Origin: Entoloma clypeatum
Lineage: Eukaryota > Basidiomycota > Agaricomycetes > Agaricales > Entolomataceae
NCBI GenBank assembly: GCA_963565915.1
Contig: OY751494.1
Coordinates: 2,232,001 to 2,296,000 of the forward strand
Reading direction: 5' to 3'
Length of the DNA: 64,000 nucleotides
Shown: positions 35,941-47,752 of the stretch, in pieces
Numbering within the stretch: position 1 is the stretch's first letter
Layout of the letters: each line of letters starts with the position of its first letter
Made by a program: the position numbers and the translations under genes
Notes under the pieces: generated by a model
What the model saw: only the letters and a program-made list of their open reading frames with translations
Database searches by the model: none
Told to the model about the DNA's origin: nothing

Positions 35941-38900
35941 TCAACTCGAGATCATTCCCGAATCTTCCTCGGCGCAAAAGATCTCATCGAAAATCTCTTT
36001 GCCATCAGTCGAAAGTGGTGGAAGCTGGCAAGAAGCGATGGAGGGATCGTCTCGAGATGCCTTGATTCTGCGAATGCGTTCCTTGTTCCAGATTCGCCCA
36101 AGCATCTCGGTGAGGCTCCTTAATCCGGTCAAAAATCCTCGATCCGGCTGGTCACGATAGTGTGGCGGGAATCTGGCGTAGATAAATCCAGTTTCTGGGT
36201 CGATGTCCGCTCCATAGCCTGTCGAAGCAGACCCCTCGTTGGGGATGTTGCGATAGTTTGGATCTGGATGGGAAACCCAATCTTTGCCTGTGGTGGTGTG
36301 TGCGAAATCGACGATACGGACGTTTACTTCGCCCCGTTTACGTCGGCCGTTCGAGCGCTTGGCAACAGGACCAGACAGGAGGTCCTCGCTCCGGGTTCGT
36401 CGGAGTGAAGATCGGTCGATATTGTCTTCTACTATAGATGAACGGCGCCCCAATGACTCTCCGCGTTTGCTCCTCGATGATGGATGTTCTAGCACTGACG
36501 CACGGAACGCCTCCTGCGTTTCATGATCCCCATCATATATAAGCAAAATGCTGCATCCGTAAAACCTATACCCTTTTAAACGATTGATGATACGAGCCAA
36601 TGCATACAGTTTCTGTAGCAAAACGGGGATATGGTATGCCAATAAGCGTTCACCATCAGACAGGAAAGACGCAACAACAGAGTCAAAGTCTTCCGGTCGA
36701 ATTTCACGACCCTTGTACTTATCTTGAGTGGTATAAGTCTGTGCAATGCGGTTCCAAACCTCATAGATATTTTATCTCAGGATGCAACAAAAGCCGTCAT
36801 TCCTGGAGAAACACCCACCTGCATTCCACAAACCCTGACTCCCAAGGATTTACTCGTCGTTCGATCACATTTTTTCCGCTGGCTCTTCTTTTTCGCCGAT
36901 GTCGCATCGATGCCATATTGTCGAGTCCCCATTTTCAGGTCCATGACGCATGGGTGTTTAAGCCTTCCTGTCAGGTCTTCCATCAAAATAAAGTGATTTT
37001 GGCGGGAAACAGCCATCCCACTCTCGTCTTGCTCAGGGGCCGACGCTTGTTCACGAAGAGAAGGGTGGAAAGCTGACCTTGAAGGCCGCACAGAGTTCAA
37101 AGTCCGTAATTGACTTCGTTGACGTGGAAAGGACGATCGAGCGTCATTGGGAGAGTCCATGTCCATGTCAAATACCCCCAACACCCCCCTGTTCATCTGT
37201 GGCCCAACATCCAGAGCGTGAAATGTTTCTTCAGGAGACCTGCTCTGATGGCGACAGATGGGAATGTCACCATCGGACTGGACATCATGGTGATATTCAT
37301 CTTGGCGAAGCAATGTCTGGACACGTCGAAAACACTTCTTTGGCATCTGATAATTTACGCCACCGTCTCCTTCGTCACCGCCATCTTCCCTTTCGTCTTC
37401 GGTCCTTATGACGGTGGGGCGAGCTGGTCGCCGGCCAAGGCGACGTAAAACCGTGCTGAAGACATGGTCCTTCAATCGTCTGTTGACGACAGTTGACCCC
37501 GTTCCGCCGAACCAAGGGGGAAATGGTCGCGAAGGTCGTTCTGAGAACGGAGAGGAACGTCCAAGGGCGCTACGCTCTGCTGGTACATAGCTTGGGGTCG
37601 GAGTTCTGGAGCCCAGATCTGGACTGGAAGCGCTGTTGAAAGTGTGGAAACCTCTTTGCAAAGGACGCCGAGCGACAGTTAATGGGGTGTTGGCCGCCGA
37701 ATGAGAGAACGAACGGTTGCGTAAAACCCACTCCGGGACGATGTGACGATTGCGATCAAGCACAACCTCAGGTAGCTCTGCTTCATCCGTATCACTATCA
37801 GGTGATGGCAAGGATCGGCGGGATCGTGATTTAAGAATGGGGGCACGGGGCGGACTCAAGGATTTGTCAGTGGGCGTATGTTGCAGGAATGGGCGAGACG
37901 AGTGTGATGTAAGATGCGTCCGCAGTCCGGTCGAGCCTTTCGGAACACGTCTGTAGCTAACGAGCATAACACCTAGATATCGCGGAATGAACCCCAGGAG
38001 CGGAGGCGCTTCTCGTTCGACAGACTCATAGAATAAATTTTCGCGGGACACAAGTGGCTGGTAACAAGGCAAGGGAAAACATGGCAAGTTAGTGCAATAA
38101 CAGGAAGGGTATAGTGATGTCGCAGACCTTGCACACAGCTTGCTTGGTAAATTTGTAAATGGCACTGTGTCCGCCCACTTGATTTCGGAATGGTCGCAAG
38201 GGAATATGGGGCAGGGTCTCCTGCACATTCTGGACAAAATTATCGTTGAAAGGATGGCCAACGTCCGTGGAGTGGATCGCGTTTTTGACTTGATTTTCCG
38301 TGTAAAGTAGAGGGAGATCGTTGTAGTCTCTTGTAGAAGGGCTGATTTCCAGCGGCGGAAAGGCAGATGGGGATGTTGTGCATGCGGTGGACGTAGAAGT
38401 TGTGTTCGAAGCAGTTTCCCATGCGGATTCATCGTCAGTAGACCATGGCGAGGCGGTCGAATGTTTAATAAAGTTTTCGGGGATGTGGTCCAAGGAAGGC
38501 GGTGTGGGAATCGGGGCTGGGGCCGTATGAGGAATGTGGGTGTTGTTGTTGGAGTATGTGGAAGATCTGGGATCGGAATCTCTTATCGGCTGCTTGGTTG
38601 GGGACGACGGTATGCGGCTAGTTGGAGGGCGGGACGGAGAGGGAGAGGGAGGATAAACGCGCGAACTACGGCGGGTGAAAGGAGGCGGGAGTTCCGGAAA
38701 TATATCAGAAACGGGGGGATCACCAGGGATGCTCGCGTTGTTGATGGGTTCATCAGCATCTAGTGCTCGTTCGCGCCGTCTGCCCCGCGACGCGTCCTGC
38801 CTGTTCCCCGGATCCCTTCTCCGTTCACTGAGACTCGGGTCACGCACCAAAGACTTGCGTTCATTAGTATCCTGCGTTCGCTTGCGCTCGATGGTCGTCG

Positions 38901-39585
38901 AACTTCTCTCTCTCCTCACTGCCGCGGCCTCCCGATCCGTCCAATCCGAACGCTTGACAAATTCAAACTGTGCTTCTGCAACATCTGGTGACTGGGAGAA
39001 AGAAAAGGATTTACGAGTGACGGAAGTGTCTGTACGAGAAGAAGGCTCGGTAGACTTGGCATCCTCGGGCGTGGTCTCTTTGAAAAGCTGGAGCGTGGCA
39101 GCGACCTTGCGGCCTATTCCGGCTGTAGAGGGGTGGGAAGGCATGTCGGTGGGACTGGATGGAGTGGAAGACGAAGAGGACGAGAAGGAGTCCACGCTGG
39201 GACTTCTTTGAAGTCGAGCAGATTTTTGTGGAGACTGGACAGGTGTTCCCGATGAGGGGGAGCCGGGAGGCAGGAGGGTGTGATTTGAAATTTTTCTCTG
39301 ACAACGCTTGCCCAAAAAAGTGTAATCTTGGGTATGTGTAGATTTGTCGTCCGAATTTGTGGCATCTGGGAGGTTCGGAGAGGGGGAAATGTCAGGAGGT
39401 TGGTGGTGTGGTTGATGAAAAGAGGAACTGGAAGCGAGGAGCTTTCGGACAATGAGGTCGGTCTCTGGGGTAATGGTGGGGAGGCGGGGGGAGGAAAGGG
39501 CGGTGGCATTCCCGGAGCTCGGAGGAGAAAGGGGGAAGCGATAGTGTGCGTGTTTCGTTTGTTCGGCGATGACCAGCTGATCCAT
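35941..39585 (-). CDS. KCS1: Inositol hexakisphosphate kinase Kcs1
   Basis: Makes the pyrophosphate IP7 from IP6; affects phosphate sensing and vacuole function. A long N-terminal half of about 550 residues is disordered and Ser/Pro/Arg-rich. A first conserved block after an intron is [19 protein letters not shown] joined to [20 protein letters not shown], then [20 protein letters not shown]. The IPK catalytic core has [20 protein letters not shown] and [14 protein letters not shown] (the PxxxDxKxG motif), [20 protein letters not shown], then after an intron ILLIYDGD and [14 protein letters not shown] (metal-binding IDFAH-type Asp). It ends EDSGMISS. Coding exons continue in one frame with two introns around 38085-38135 and 36660-36775. 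Start [14 protein letters not shown] at 39585. Confidence 0.92.
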
Positions 39586-41112
39586 GCTGGCGAGAAAGCA
39601 GAGTAAGATGCGATAAGGAGAGGAGATTAGGGTCTTTTATAAGTAAGAGTACTTGGTAGTAAGTGGACAACAGCGACCACGTGCCAATGCAATGAATGTC
39701 TACCCCGCTTTCCTCAACGCACGTTTGTCCCCGACGTTCTCAAAACTGGAATTATGAGCGTCCACGCCAAAAAAACACTTCATCATTCCTTCACCTTTCT
39801 CACGCTGGCAAAGCTCACGTACCAACCTCCCCTCTACCTTCTTTCCCCCTTGGCGTCCACACCATTTTTTAGACCCCCCAAGCCTCAGCATCGTTACGCT
39901 ATCTCTCTTTTCCTTATTCGCCACCCTACCGGCCATCCCCTTATTATCCCCCTTTGTCTTCCATCGCCAAATCTGTCAATCTTCCCGTCCATTCTCCAAT
40001 CTCAAACAACTCCCTGCTGCTTTCCTCCATGTATTTGGTCCTCGCAGTGTCATTATGTATTGCGAACTGGCCTTGAGAGAGTTCCACCCAACTCTCCGGT
40101 CAAGGCCCCTGTATCTCATGCGCAGTCCGCTTACTCAGACTGACCATGGCCACGCAACTGCCATAAGCTCGCACCACTCCATGTTCTCCCGCTCCTTCAT
40201 CGGTTTTTGCGGACCTTCGATAAGGATTTGCAAGCGCTTATCGTTATCGTTCATGCTATCTGCGACGGTCTTGAAAACCATTAGCAGAGTCCTGACTGTC
40301 ATGACTCATCTCTCTCTTCGTTTATTATTGCACTCCTCACATGATGCATCGCGCCGGACATGATAATATACTTTTGGCAACACTTCTAGTCCATCCTGTC
40401 CCCTCGGGAGGCTTTTTCCGAGATGGCAATCTCGTATCGGCAACGGCCAGACAAGCATCATGGGGATCATGCCACTACGGCACCACAAGCAGCATCCTTG
40501 AAACCAAAAACCTTCCGGGTCGTTCGTGGCCTGCCTCATTTGCGCTTTCCTTGGACCCTCGCGATCTGTGACAAAGGTAAATTAATAATGCGACAGAGGA
40601 AGGAGATTCTCTACAACAACACAGGGATGGTGGAAAAAATTATCTTGTCCTGATCCACTCTCGGAGTGTCAAAAAAGGTTCAGTGTGCGTCACCTCTGGC
40701 CAGCCTCGTGGCCAGGACATCGTTTGATTCAAAATCTGCCAAGCTTGATCTCTCGGCCCTTTTTTTTCTCTTTGTTCCAGATGTCGCATAATAAGCTTGA
40801 TCTCTGGTGCTCTTTTCAGTTTACTATTTGCTATATTCTTGGCAAGGTAGTTTCTTGTTAGATTACCCTGTAATGTAGTGGGCTGAGTAATCATTCCATT
40901 CCATGTCAATAATGCCACATTGATCATCATGTGATCAGTTAGAACAATAGAAATCATCAGTCATCAGAACATCTTCAGAACATTCTAGAATATTTACAGA
41001 ATATAAAGTGTCATCTGTTTCCTCTTTTCTTCTGCTTGTTTCCCTTCATTCAACCTTGTGCTTTATATTTGTTCTTTGGATCATACAGCCAATTCAAAGA
41101 GCTGCAATCAAT
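39586..41112. other. 1.5 kb region without a confident gene
   Basis: Between KCS1 and the gene at 41.1 kb. The part to about 40.05 kb is strongly pyrimidine-rich on the plus strand and is probably the KCS1 promoter. Plus-strand frames at 40.05-40.6 kb contain protein-like patches such as PLHVLPLLHRFLRTFDKDLQ but no joined gene could be made. From about 40.75 kb the DNA turns AT-rich and resembles an LTR promoter (see 40978-41007). Confidence 0.3.
40978..41007 (+). promoter_or_regulatory. Heat-shock-element-like GAAnnTTCnnGAA plus TATA box
   Basis: GAACATTCTAGAA at 40978-40990 is a perfect three-unit heat shock element (GAA-CA-TTC-TA-GAA). It is followed 11 bp later by TATAAA at 41002-41007 and by the ATG at 41113. 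CATGATCA-like palindromes just upstream (40921-40938) and the repeated TTCAGAACA give the look of a Copia-type LTR promoter; the LTR call is inference. Confidence 0.55.
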
Positions 41113-42365
41113 ATGGCTACTAACACCTCTTTTTCTCAAGAATATCACTTTGTTCCAGTTTGGAATAATCCTTTACATGGAGAAATGAAGGAAGTTTCAA
41201 GGCCTTCATATGAAATTCAATCTTTCAAAGGTACTTTTGGTATTTTTTTTTTGTATGGACAAGCTTCTCAGCAGACAAACCAATTATAGAACTGTTGGAG
41301 ACTGGTTCCCAACCAAGAAAATCAATTTCAAGAGTAATATACTTTTTCTTTCTACTCAAGTCCAAAGAATCTAAAACAATTCTTTCAAAATAGCACATCA
41401 AACCATTGTCTTATAGAACAAAATATCCAAAACCAAATACCCAAAGCAATACAATTCAAGATCTTTCTCAAGAAACATTGGTCTCTATAGTGTCACCACA
41501 AAATACACTTTCAAGCATGTCATATGAGCCAAAGATGGACTTGCAGGTATGATATCTAATCCAATGCAGCTGTGGCTATATTCAATGAACTTGATAGTCA
41601 AAGAACAAAGATGTTGCAGCAAGAGCAACAATCCAGTCTGCAAGTTCTATTATATCTACCAATGATTCATACACTGGAGTCAAAATCTCTTTAGAGGAGA
41701 TAACCAGGGTGAATCTCCGTCATTGTATAAAAAGAAGTTCACCTGTAAATAACCTCTACTCCTCATCTGGCTATTCATAACTGACTTACCACATATTTTA
41801 GTTTCAACCGGTTTTGCCATCCCAAGCGAAAAAACAACGAACAAACTTGTGCAATTCAGCAGCACAGCTTCCTCTACCAAGGCAAAGTCAGGTGTCAATA
41901 GTATCCAGAGAGGAGTTCTCTCTGAAACAAACCAAGACCTCTCCTCCTAAAGTTAAAGATCAGAGGACAAGGGATAAAGATCCTTCTGGTCTTTTTGGAA
42001 AAGACAGCCGTTCGTCCGGCAGCCAAGGACACACATCACAACCTTCACATGCCAGTCTCATCCAACCATTGACCAAAGTCGTCATCATCAAATGGGCAAA
42101 CGAACTCAAATCCCTCGACTATTTGCTTGGATGCGGAAAATTCAGCGAACAGAGTCAGAAAAGGCTCGATGACATTCTTTCTCTTCTCGAGGCCAACCGA
42201 GACCATCCGCATCTGACAAAAAGACTCCTGCAAGAGAACGAGCTCGATGCGAAGGTTCGGAGTCTTTGGACAAATGCGGACTATCCCAAACAGTCCCGAA
42301 AGAGAGCGGGGCATATCTACAAAGTTTGGAAGACGAGGCATTTGCTTGACTCGACAGTGTTATGA
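41113..42365 (+). CDS. Hypothetical protein with TFIIS-N/LEDGF-like C-terminus, possibly chimeric
   Basis: Exons 41113-41231 (MATNTSFSQEYHFVPVWNN), about 41290-41330 (ELLETGSQPRKSISR) and 41398-41547 (HIKPLSYRTKYPKPN to MDLQ) join in frame. A long intron of about 255 nt then leads to FQPVLPSQAKKQRTN. An alternative exon (AVAIFNELDSQRTK...) inside that intron would need a 23-nt intron and is not accepted. The first part is AT-rich with TTT/AAA/CAA codons; the last exon from about 41.95 kb has normal composition. The end, LIQPLTKVVIIKWANELKSL, LLGCGKFSEQSQKRLDDILS and YPKQSRKRAGHIYKVWKTRH, resembles the helical TFIIS N-terminal or LEDGF integrase-binding fold. No PWWP domain was found. Function unknown; it could also be a pseudogene with a new promoter. 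Confidence 0.5.
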
Positions 42366-42574
42366 AGTTGAAAGGAATTAGGGGTCTAATGGAGGGTGAA
42401 GTGGATGAAGCATATTCTTTCTTGCCATCGACGTTGATCGACCATGGCTACTTGTTACTCCTTTGAGCGTATTACTTGGATTCTAACAGCCTTAAATCCC
42501 AATTATAAACTTCGTTGTGGTCACTAAGTATATCCGGAAAAAGAGATGTAGGTAAGAACAGATGTCGAGCCTCA

Positions 42575-44818
42575 TCAAGAAGGACCGTTGTCCACTTTCC
42601 TGCGTTTCGGTAAAGGTCCCTCATCGCCTGAATCATCCACTATCACGAAAGGAGAGTCTGCTTTAGCCTGTCCACCGACATCAACTGATTCTGAAGCAAG
42701 TAAAAGAGCGGCTGTACCCGCAGGATGACAACTTCCCACTGTGTCTGCTGTTGCCTCCGCAAGAGGTGCTTCCTCGGTTGTAGCAGTATCTCCGCTTGCG
42801 GGAACCCCAGAAGTGGGCCTCTTCTCCAAGGGCACGTTCGTGAACGGACCTCCTGTCGGAATCATCCCAGCTCCACTACCCCGTTTTCCACTGCCTCGCA
42901 TCCTTTTCCCACCCCTCCCTCTCCCCTTCGCTCGCCGTTCCTTCAGGGCTTTGACCATGTGGTCTTTTAAGACCTGCAATGCTGCTATCGTCCCCATCTT
43001 CTCCAACCCGGACAGGGACTCTTTCGTTAGGCCACCAAATACGTCGGGATCGAGAATGAGCGTTCGCTCGTGCAAAATCATGTAGCCTTCTTTCGCAGAA
43101 TTATGTGGATGCGAGGGTGAATAATCCGGGTGAGTTGGGGGGATGGGCCCGAGGACAATAGGAAGGCTGACGTCGGAGACTGGAGCTGCAGAAGGTTGTT
43201 GGGAATTGGTCGTAGGTGTCAAGTTGGCGGAGGGCGCGGTCGAAAAAGTTGTAGCAGTTTCGTTTGGAGTAGTCATTGGGTGTAGTGTCCAAGCAGTATA
43301 AGGATTCGGCGCACTCAGAGGCTGCGCTGAATAAACAGACGTAGGCATTGAAGGTTGTTGCATCGGCTTCATTTGAGCATGGTGTGGGTATGCAAATACA
43401 CCAGTGGCCGCGGCCGCCGGAGTGGTGACTGTATCTTTGATACTAGGGAGGGTTGGTGTCGAAGAAATGCTCGAATTCACCGATGTTGTGGCCAATGTCG
43501 TTGTCGGAGGTAGAGGTGTCGACGTCAATGGTGGTGGTAACGGTGTGCCTTTAGGTTCACCTTTGACACTCCTCTTCAGTGGGGGCTCAAGCATAGAGAG
43601 CGCCTTATCCTTCTTTCGTTTCCCCGTGCCTTCCGTTCCTCCCTGCGCTGCAGAGCCATTTTTCCAGTTCTTGGCCTCCTGCTCCTCCAATGCTTGCGAA
43701 TGTTTCTCGTCAAGCTTCCAAAAGAAGCCTTTACCCCTATCACCCCCACATCGTTCGAGCTTCAAGAAAGCGCGACTCGATGACAGGTTGTGACGAACGG
43801 AACTCTGTAGAAGCGAATGTTTCCAGTAGGAAATCACACCATGGAAAAAAAAGACGAACCATCCATGAGGCATCCGTATACCTGTAATAGTCATGTGTGT
43901 TCATGATCCAAGAACAAATTTCCTGCAATGTGGCTTTCTCTCCGATGGCTTTGATAGCCCGATAAATCAGCTGCGCATACGTGAAAGGGGGTTTGGGAGG
44001 CATATCCTCTGGTTTGGGCTTTGGAAGCACCGTCGGTTCAACATCACTCTTTTTCCGCTTCTTAGAGCTGGTGGCCTTGTTAGGCTTGCCAATCAAATTA
44101 GAATTCGGCAGTTGAGGATGAGATAATGGAGTGGAATGCGGCTTTCGTTGTGGTGTAGGCGATGGTGGAAGTTGGGGTTCTGGAAGTGGCGCAGGAAGCT
44201 TGCGCTCCGCTGGTGGTGGAGGTGAGTGGGAATGCTGAGACGAAGGGGGGGATATGGAGGTGATATCAACCGATGGGGACCGAGGGCGGTTGGCGGAAGA
44301 CTGTGAACTCGGGGAAGGCGTGTCCTCTGCTGGAAGCGGGGGAGGAAGTATGAAATGGAACGTGCGCGATGCAATTTGGATCTGCGACCTAGGGGTAAAC
44401 CCTTGTGGGCAAGGTGAAGACAAGCATTGGGACAAAGGGCTTACCGTTCGCCTAGTGGCGCTCGCGTACCACTGCCACACCAAACGCCATCGACCCACGC
44501 ACCATTTCGGCCGATAACAGCAAGAATGAAGCGATCCTCATCCTGGTCATATTCTATCTTAGCATGGAGCCGCGAGACGCTCTTGAGGGCGCCAAGGTCC
44601 ACGTCGACAGAGGGCTGTTCGGCGGTGGATGACGTGGCAGCATGGGGGTTGGGAGCACATCGACGACCGATAGTGACAGAAAGGGTTTGAATGTAAAAAG
44701 TGAAATGAGGAAAGACCAGGGAGTAATAAGCAGAAATCTTGTCTTGAAGTGGCGGGGACTGCTCCATCTTGACATCAACCGGTGCAACTGGAGATGCAGA
44801 ACGAGTCCGGGTATCCAT
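42575..44818 (-). CDS. FHL1: FHA-forkhead transcription factor (Fhl1-like)
   Basis: Probable regulator of ribosomal protein genes, as for yeast Fhl1. The N-terminal FHA domain shows SVTIGRRCAP, DLGALKSVSRLHAKIEYDQD, RFILAVIGRNGAWVDGVWCG and, after an intron, RSQIQIASRTFHFILP; the conserved GR, SRLH and RNG are present. A Pro/Ser linker and KKRKKSD precede the forkhead domain: PKPPFTYAQLIYRAIKAIGE, KATLQEICSWIMNTHDYYRY, TDASWM, then after an intron SSVRHNLSSSRAFLKLERCG and GDRGKGFFWKLDEKHS. The C-terminal half contains VNSSISSTPTL, DPDVFGGLTKESLSGLEKMG and RRAKGRGRGGKRMRGSGKRG, and ends KRRKVDNGPS. The combination of FHA with forkhead and the SSVRHNLSSSRAF form point to Fhl1 rather than Fkh1/2, but the Fkh family also has an FHA domain, so the symbol is tentative. 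Confidence 0.82.
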
Positions 44819-44943
44819 GAGGGGAGGTAGTCGACGAGGGTGGCGGCAAGTTCGAATGTATTGTCGTCGTTGTCAGTCTTCAGAGTCAGAGTCAGTGACA
44901 GCAGCTTGACCAGATAACACCGTCACGCACGTGCCCCCCTCTG

Positions 44944-45710
44944 ATGGCCACACTTGAGGAGGTTCAAGAGACCGTCGACAAGCTCGCAGATAAGGGCGCC
45001 GACAGCACCGAGTCAGACGTCAGATACCTCGCCTATGGTGCCCGACTAAGGACCGCCCTTCGTGCTGGCCAACGTTATATTGCCTATGTGTGTTTCCATG
45101 ACCCCCGTATTCTTCTTGTTCACATAATGAAAAGACCAGCGATGTCGGCGAAGCTTTCCGTCCTGTTGTTCCTCCGTGGGTCGTTACCGCCGCTTACGGT
45201 GTTTCTTGGGTCTATATCGCAGGGTGAGTAATACAAACTCGTTGATGTGGTCATCGACGTAACCTTGCATAGCGACGTGGGCTACGAGGCGTACAAAGCA
45301 CATCGCCAAGGCCCTACGCTTGCTGAAGCCGCGAGCCTTCCCGAACCCGCACGCATTGGCCTCGCAGGCGTGCAACGCGCCACCTTCCAATCCATTGCAT
45401 CCATGTTAGGCCAGCGTTCTTCCATCCAAATTTGAATCTGACCTGCCACAGGGCTCTTCCCGCATTCACAATTCACACCGCTGTCGCACAAGCAAAGAGA
45501 GCTTTTAAAAATACCCAGAATGTGCGCCTCAGGACCTGGGGTCCCACCGTGACTGGTTTGGCTATCGTCCCCATCTTGCCATACATTTTCGATCACCCCG
45601 TTGAACATGCCACTGACCGAGCATTTGACTGGATAAAAAGGAAACTGATGGAGCGAAAGGGTAGCACAGCTGCGGGGGAAGCTGCAAAGGACAAGTTTGA
45701 GTCACATTAG
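44944..45710 (+). CDS. MTFP1: Mitochondrial fission process protein 1 (MTP18)
   Basis: Inner-membrane protein of the MTFP1/Mtp18 family that promotes mitochondrial fission. Visible blocks are ESDVRYLAYGARLRTALRAG, QRYIAYTSDVGEAFRP, VVPPWVVTAAYGVSWVYIAG, DVGYEAYKAHRQG, then the spliced ARIGLAGVQRATFQSIASM, ALPAFTIHTAVAQAKRAF and TWGPTVTGLAIVPILPYIFD. The TSDVGEAFRP block and the two hydrophobic segments fit the family. Four exons with three introns, one at TAT|GTGTGT (about 45088). About 215 residues. The gene is divergent from FHL1 with 125 bp between start codons. Confidence 0.88.
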
Positions 45711-45909
45711 CCCTTCCCAATCGCGCCACCCTAGATGAGTGGAGTTCTTGATGCACGTATCCATATGTAGATTCCAATGCACTTTTCTTAGAGTTCATAC
45801 ACCAGTAGTGTCATTCAAAAACACTAGTACTATTTTTGCTGATTCTACACCACAACAATGAAAACAATAAATTATAGCAAGACAGAACATGCACCCCTAC
45901 GACGCCGAC

Positions 45910-47525
45910 CTACAGGGTTGTCTTCCCGAGCGCTAGCGGGATCGAGCTTATACCGTTCGGGGGAATCAAACCAACTTCCGTCACAACGGCCGTGATACAT
46001 GTCGGAGGAGTGAGATCATATAGCGGATTCAAGATTTCAAGGTTGAGTGCTGGCGAAAGTGTCTCCGAGTTCTTGGTCGCCTTTGAGACCTTCATTGGTG
46101 CTATTGATCGAGGAATTAACGAAGACTTAAAGAATAACATAGCAGAGCCGGTTTACCCAGCTCGTTCTTTCCAAAACCATCGAGCATCACACCGTCACTG
46201 AACTTGTACGTCTCACAGCATACCACCACAGGGACCGAATGGCCTTTGGCCAACATTGCTACCATTGCCGTCCCAGCACGTGAATATACTGAACCGTTCG
46301 CGCTGAGCGAATGGGCACCGAGCAAGACGGTCGTCACCTCCGTGATCAGGGAGGGTAAGGCGGGCAGGAGGGCATAAGTACAAGGTATCGGCGGTTCGGT
46401 GTTCGCCAGCCGTTTGAGAAGTACCTTGCCTAGCGGCCGTGATTATACGCAATGAAAGATGAAAGCTCTTGAGAGTACCTTCAAGCAAAGGGCGTGAATC
46501 GACGACAGTGACAGAAAACCTTTTGCCTTCTTCATGTGCATGTAGTAATATCTTCTCGACGATGGATGATCTATAAAGAGTATGACGAGCCGAGAGCTAC
46601 GAGAACTCAGGATTAACCTTGCATAAACGAGGATGACATCGCCGTCGTTGATTTTTTTGCCGGCAAGTTCTTGAATGACTTCGTCTGCAATGATTATCCT
46701 ATCCCGTATATAATTATCGATTTTTTGGCAGAGCGCATCCTTGGCCTGGTTAAAAAGATGAAGCAACAACCATAAGCGCCATGTGAGGGACTCACGTCTT
46801 GCTCAATGATATCGATGTCTGAGTTACTGATCTCCAATTTGAGCTGTCGAATGGCATTACCCATCGTCACTGACATGGGTCGCGCAGACACGAGGTGTGT
46901 GATCTGGGGAGAGAGATGGGTCATGAGGTGTCTCGAGAGTGTGTTGTGGGGTGGCGTTGTATAGTCTTGAATCACCTGCCATCGATAGATCTGAGAGAAC
47001 GACGATTCATATAGAAAAGAAAACTACCGTTTTGAAGGCTGTCAGCGTAGCGATGCATCTTGCATTGGCGCCACAAATACGAAAATCCGAGAAGAGAAGC
47101 CCGAGTCTGACAATAGCTGGATGGATATCGCCTTTAATCGTATGTCCGATGGTCTTCGGAAGTCCAAAATGAGAAAAAATCCGCAAGCCCCGAGAGACAT
47201 TTCTGGTCCCTACGCCATCATCCACAGCGGCGGCATTAGTATTAGGATCTTTTGCTTGTGAATACTTCGTGGCGGCACCACTGCCTTCTCCCGGTAATTT
47301 CTTTTGTAATGGCGTAGGTGGAGGTTTCGATTTGGACGGATTCGGAGCAGTGGTTGCGCCAGTGGACACTGAGGACGAGGTAGCAGCCGTTCCTGTTTGC
47401 TGGGCAAGTTTAGCTGCCCGCTGACGTTCTTGGAGCTCGCGTCGTTCCGCCTTTGTCATTGATTTTTGAGATTTGGGGACAGGAGCCCCTGAGACAGGTG
47501 GCTCGTTATTGGTGGGGACGGGCAT
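45910..47525 (-). CDS. GCD2: Translation initiation factor eIF2B subunit delta (Gcd2)
   Basis: Regulatory subunit of the guanine-exchange factor eIF2B, which recharges eIF2 for initiation and is the target of eIF2 phosphorylation. The N-terminus (MPVPTNNEPPVSGAPVPKSQ) is low complexity with a basic helix, KAERRELQERQRAAKLAQQ. The C-terminal helical domain has SHFGLPKTIGHTIKGDIHPA, IVRLGLLFSDFRICGANARC, TMGNAIRQLKLEIS and ADEVIQELAGKKINDGDVIL, then the Rossmann-like part with VTTVLLGAHSLSANGSVYSR, AGTAMVAMLAKGHSVPVVVC, CETYKFSDGVMLDGFGKNEL and LEILNPLYDLTPPTCI. It ends ISSIPLALGKTTL. At least five short introns. The start at 47525 lies 227 bp from the RAT1 start on the other strand. Longer N-terminal read-through exists upstream but has no support. 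Confidence 0.9.
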
Positions 47526-47752
47526 AACGCAGGGGAGTTTATCTGGTAAGATAGTGAGTGTAAAGTCGAAATTACTTATAGTACTGGTGTGATATAATAC
47601 CACGTGATCTCCAAACCTTCACAAATTTCGGAATGCAAGTCATTGTGACTAAGTTCTACCTTGGTGGAAGCATCAACTCTCCCGAGTTCCACCATCACGA
47701 CCGCCAGAGAAGGAATTGAAGTTGCTCGTCCCGCAAGACTAAATTCAGCATT

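Noticed and set aside
39754..40143. Plus-strand frame of 129 codons before the AT-rich region
   Set aside because: Its first half reflects the pyrimidine-rich KCS1 upstream DNA (Leu/Pro/Ser repeats); no similarity recognised.
41548..41790. Extra exon AVAIFNELDSQRTKMLQQ in the gene at 41.1 kb
   Set aside because: Would need a 23-nt intron, below the size of other introns here; a single long intron fits better.
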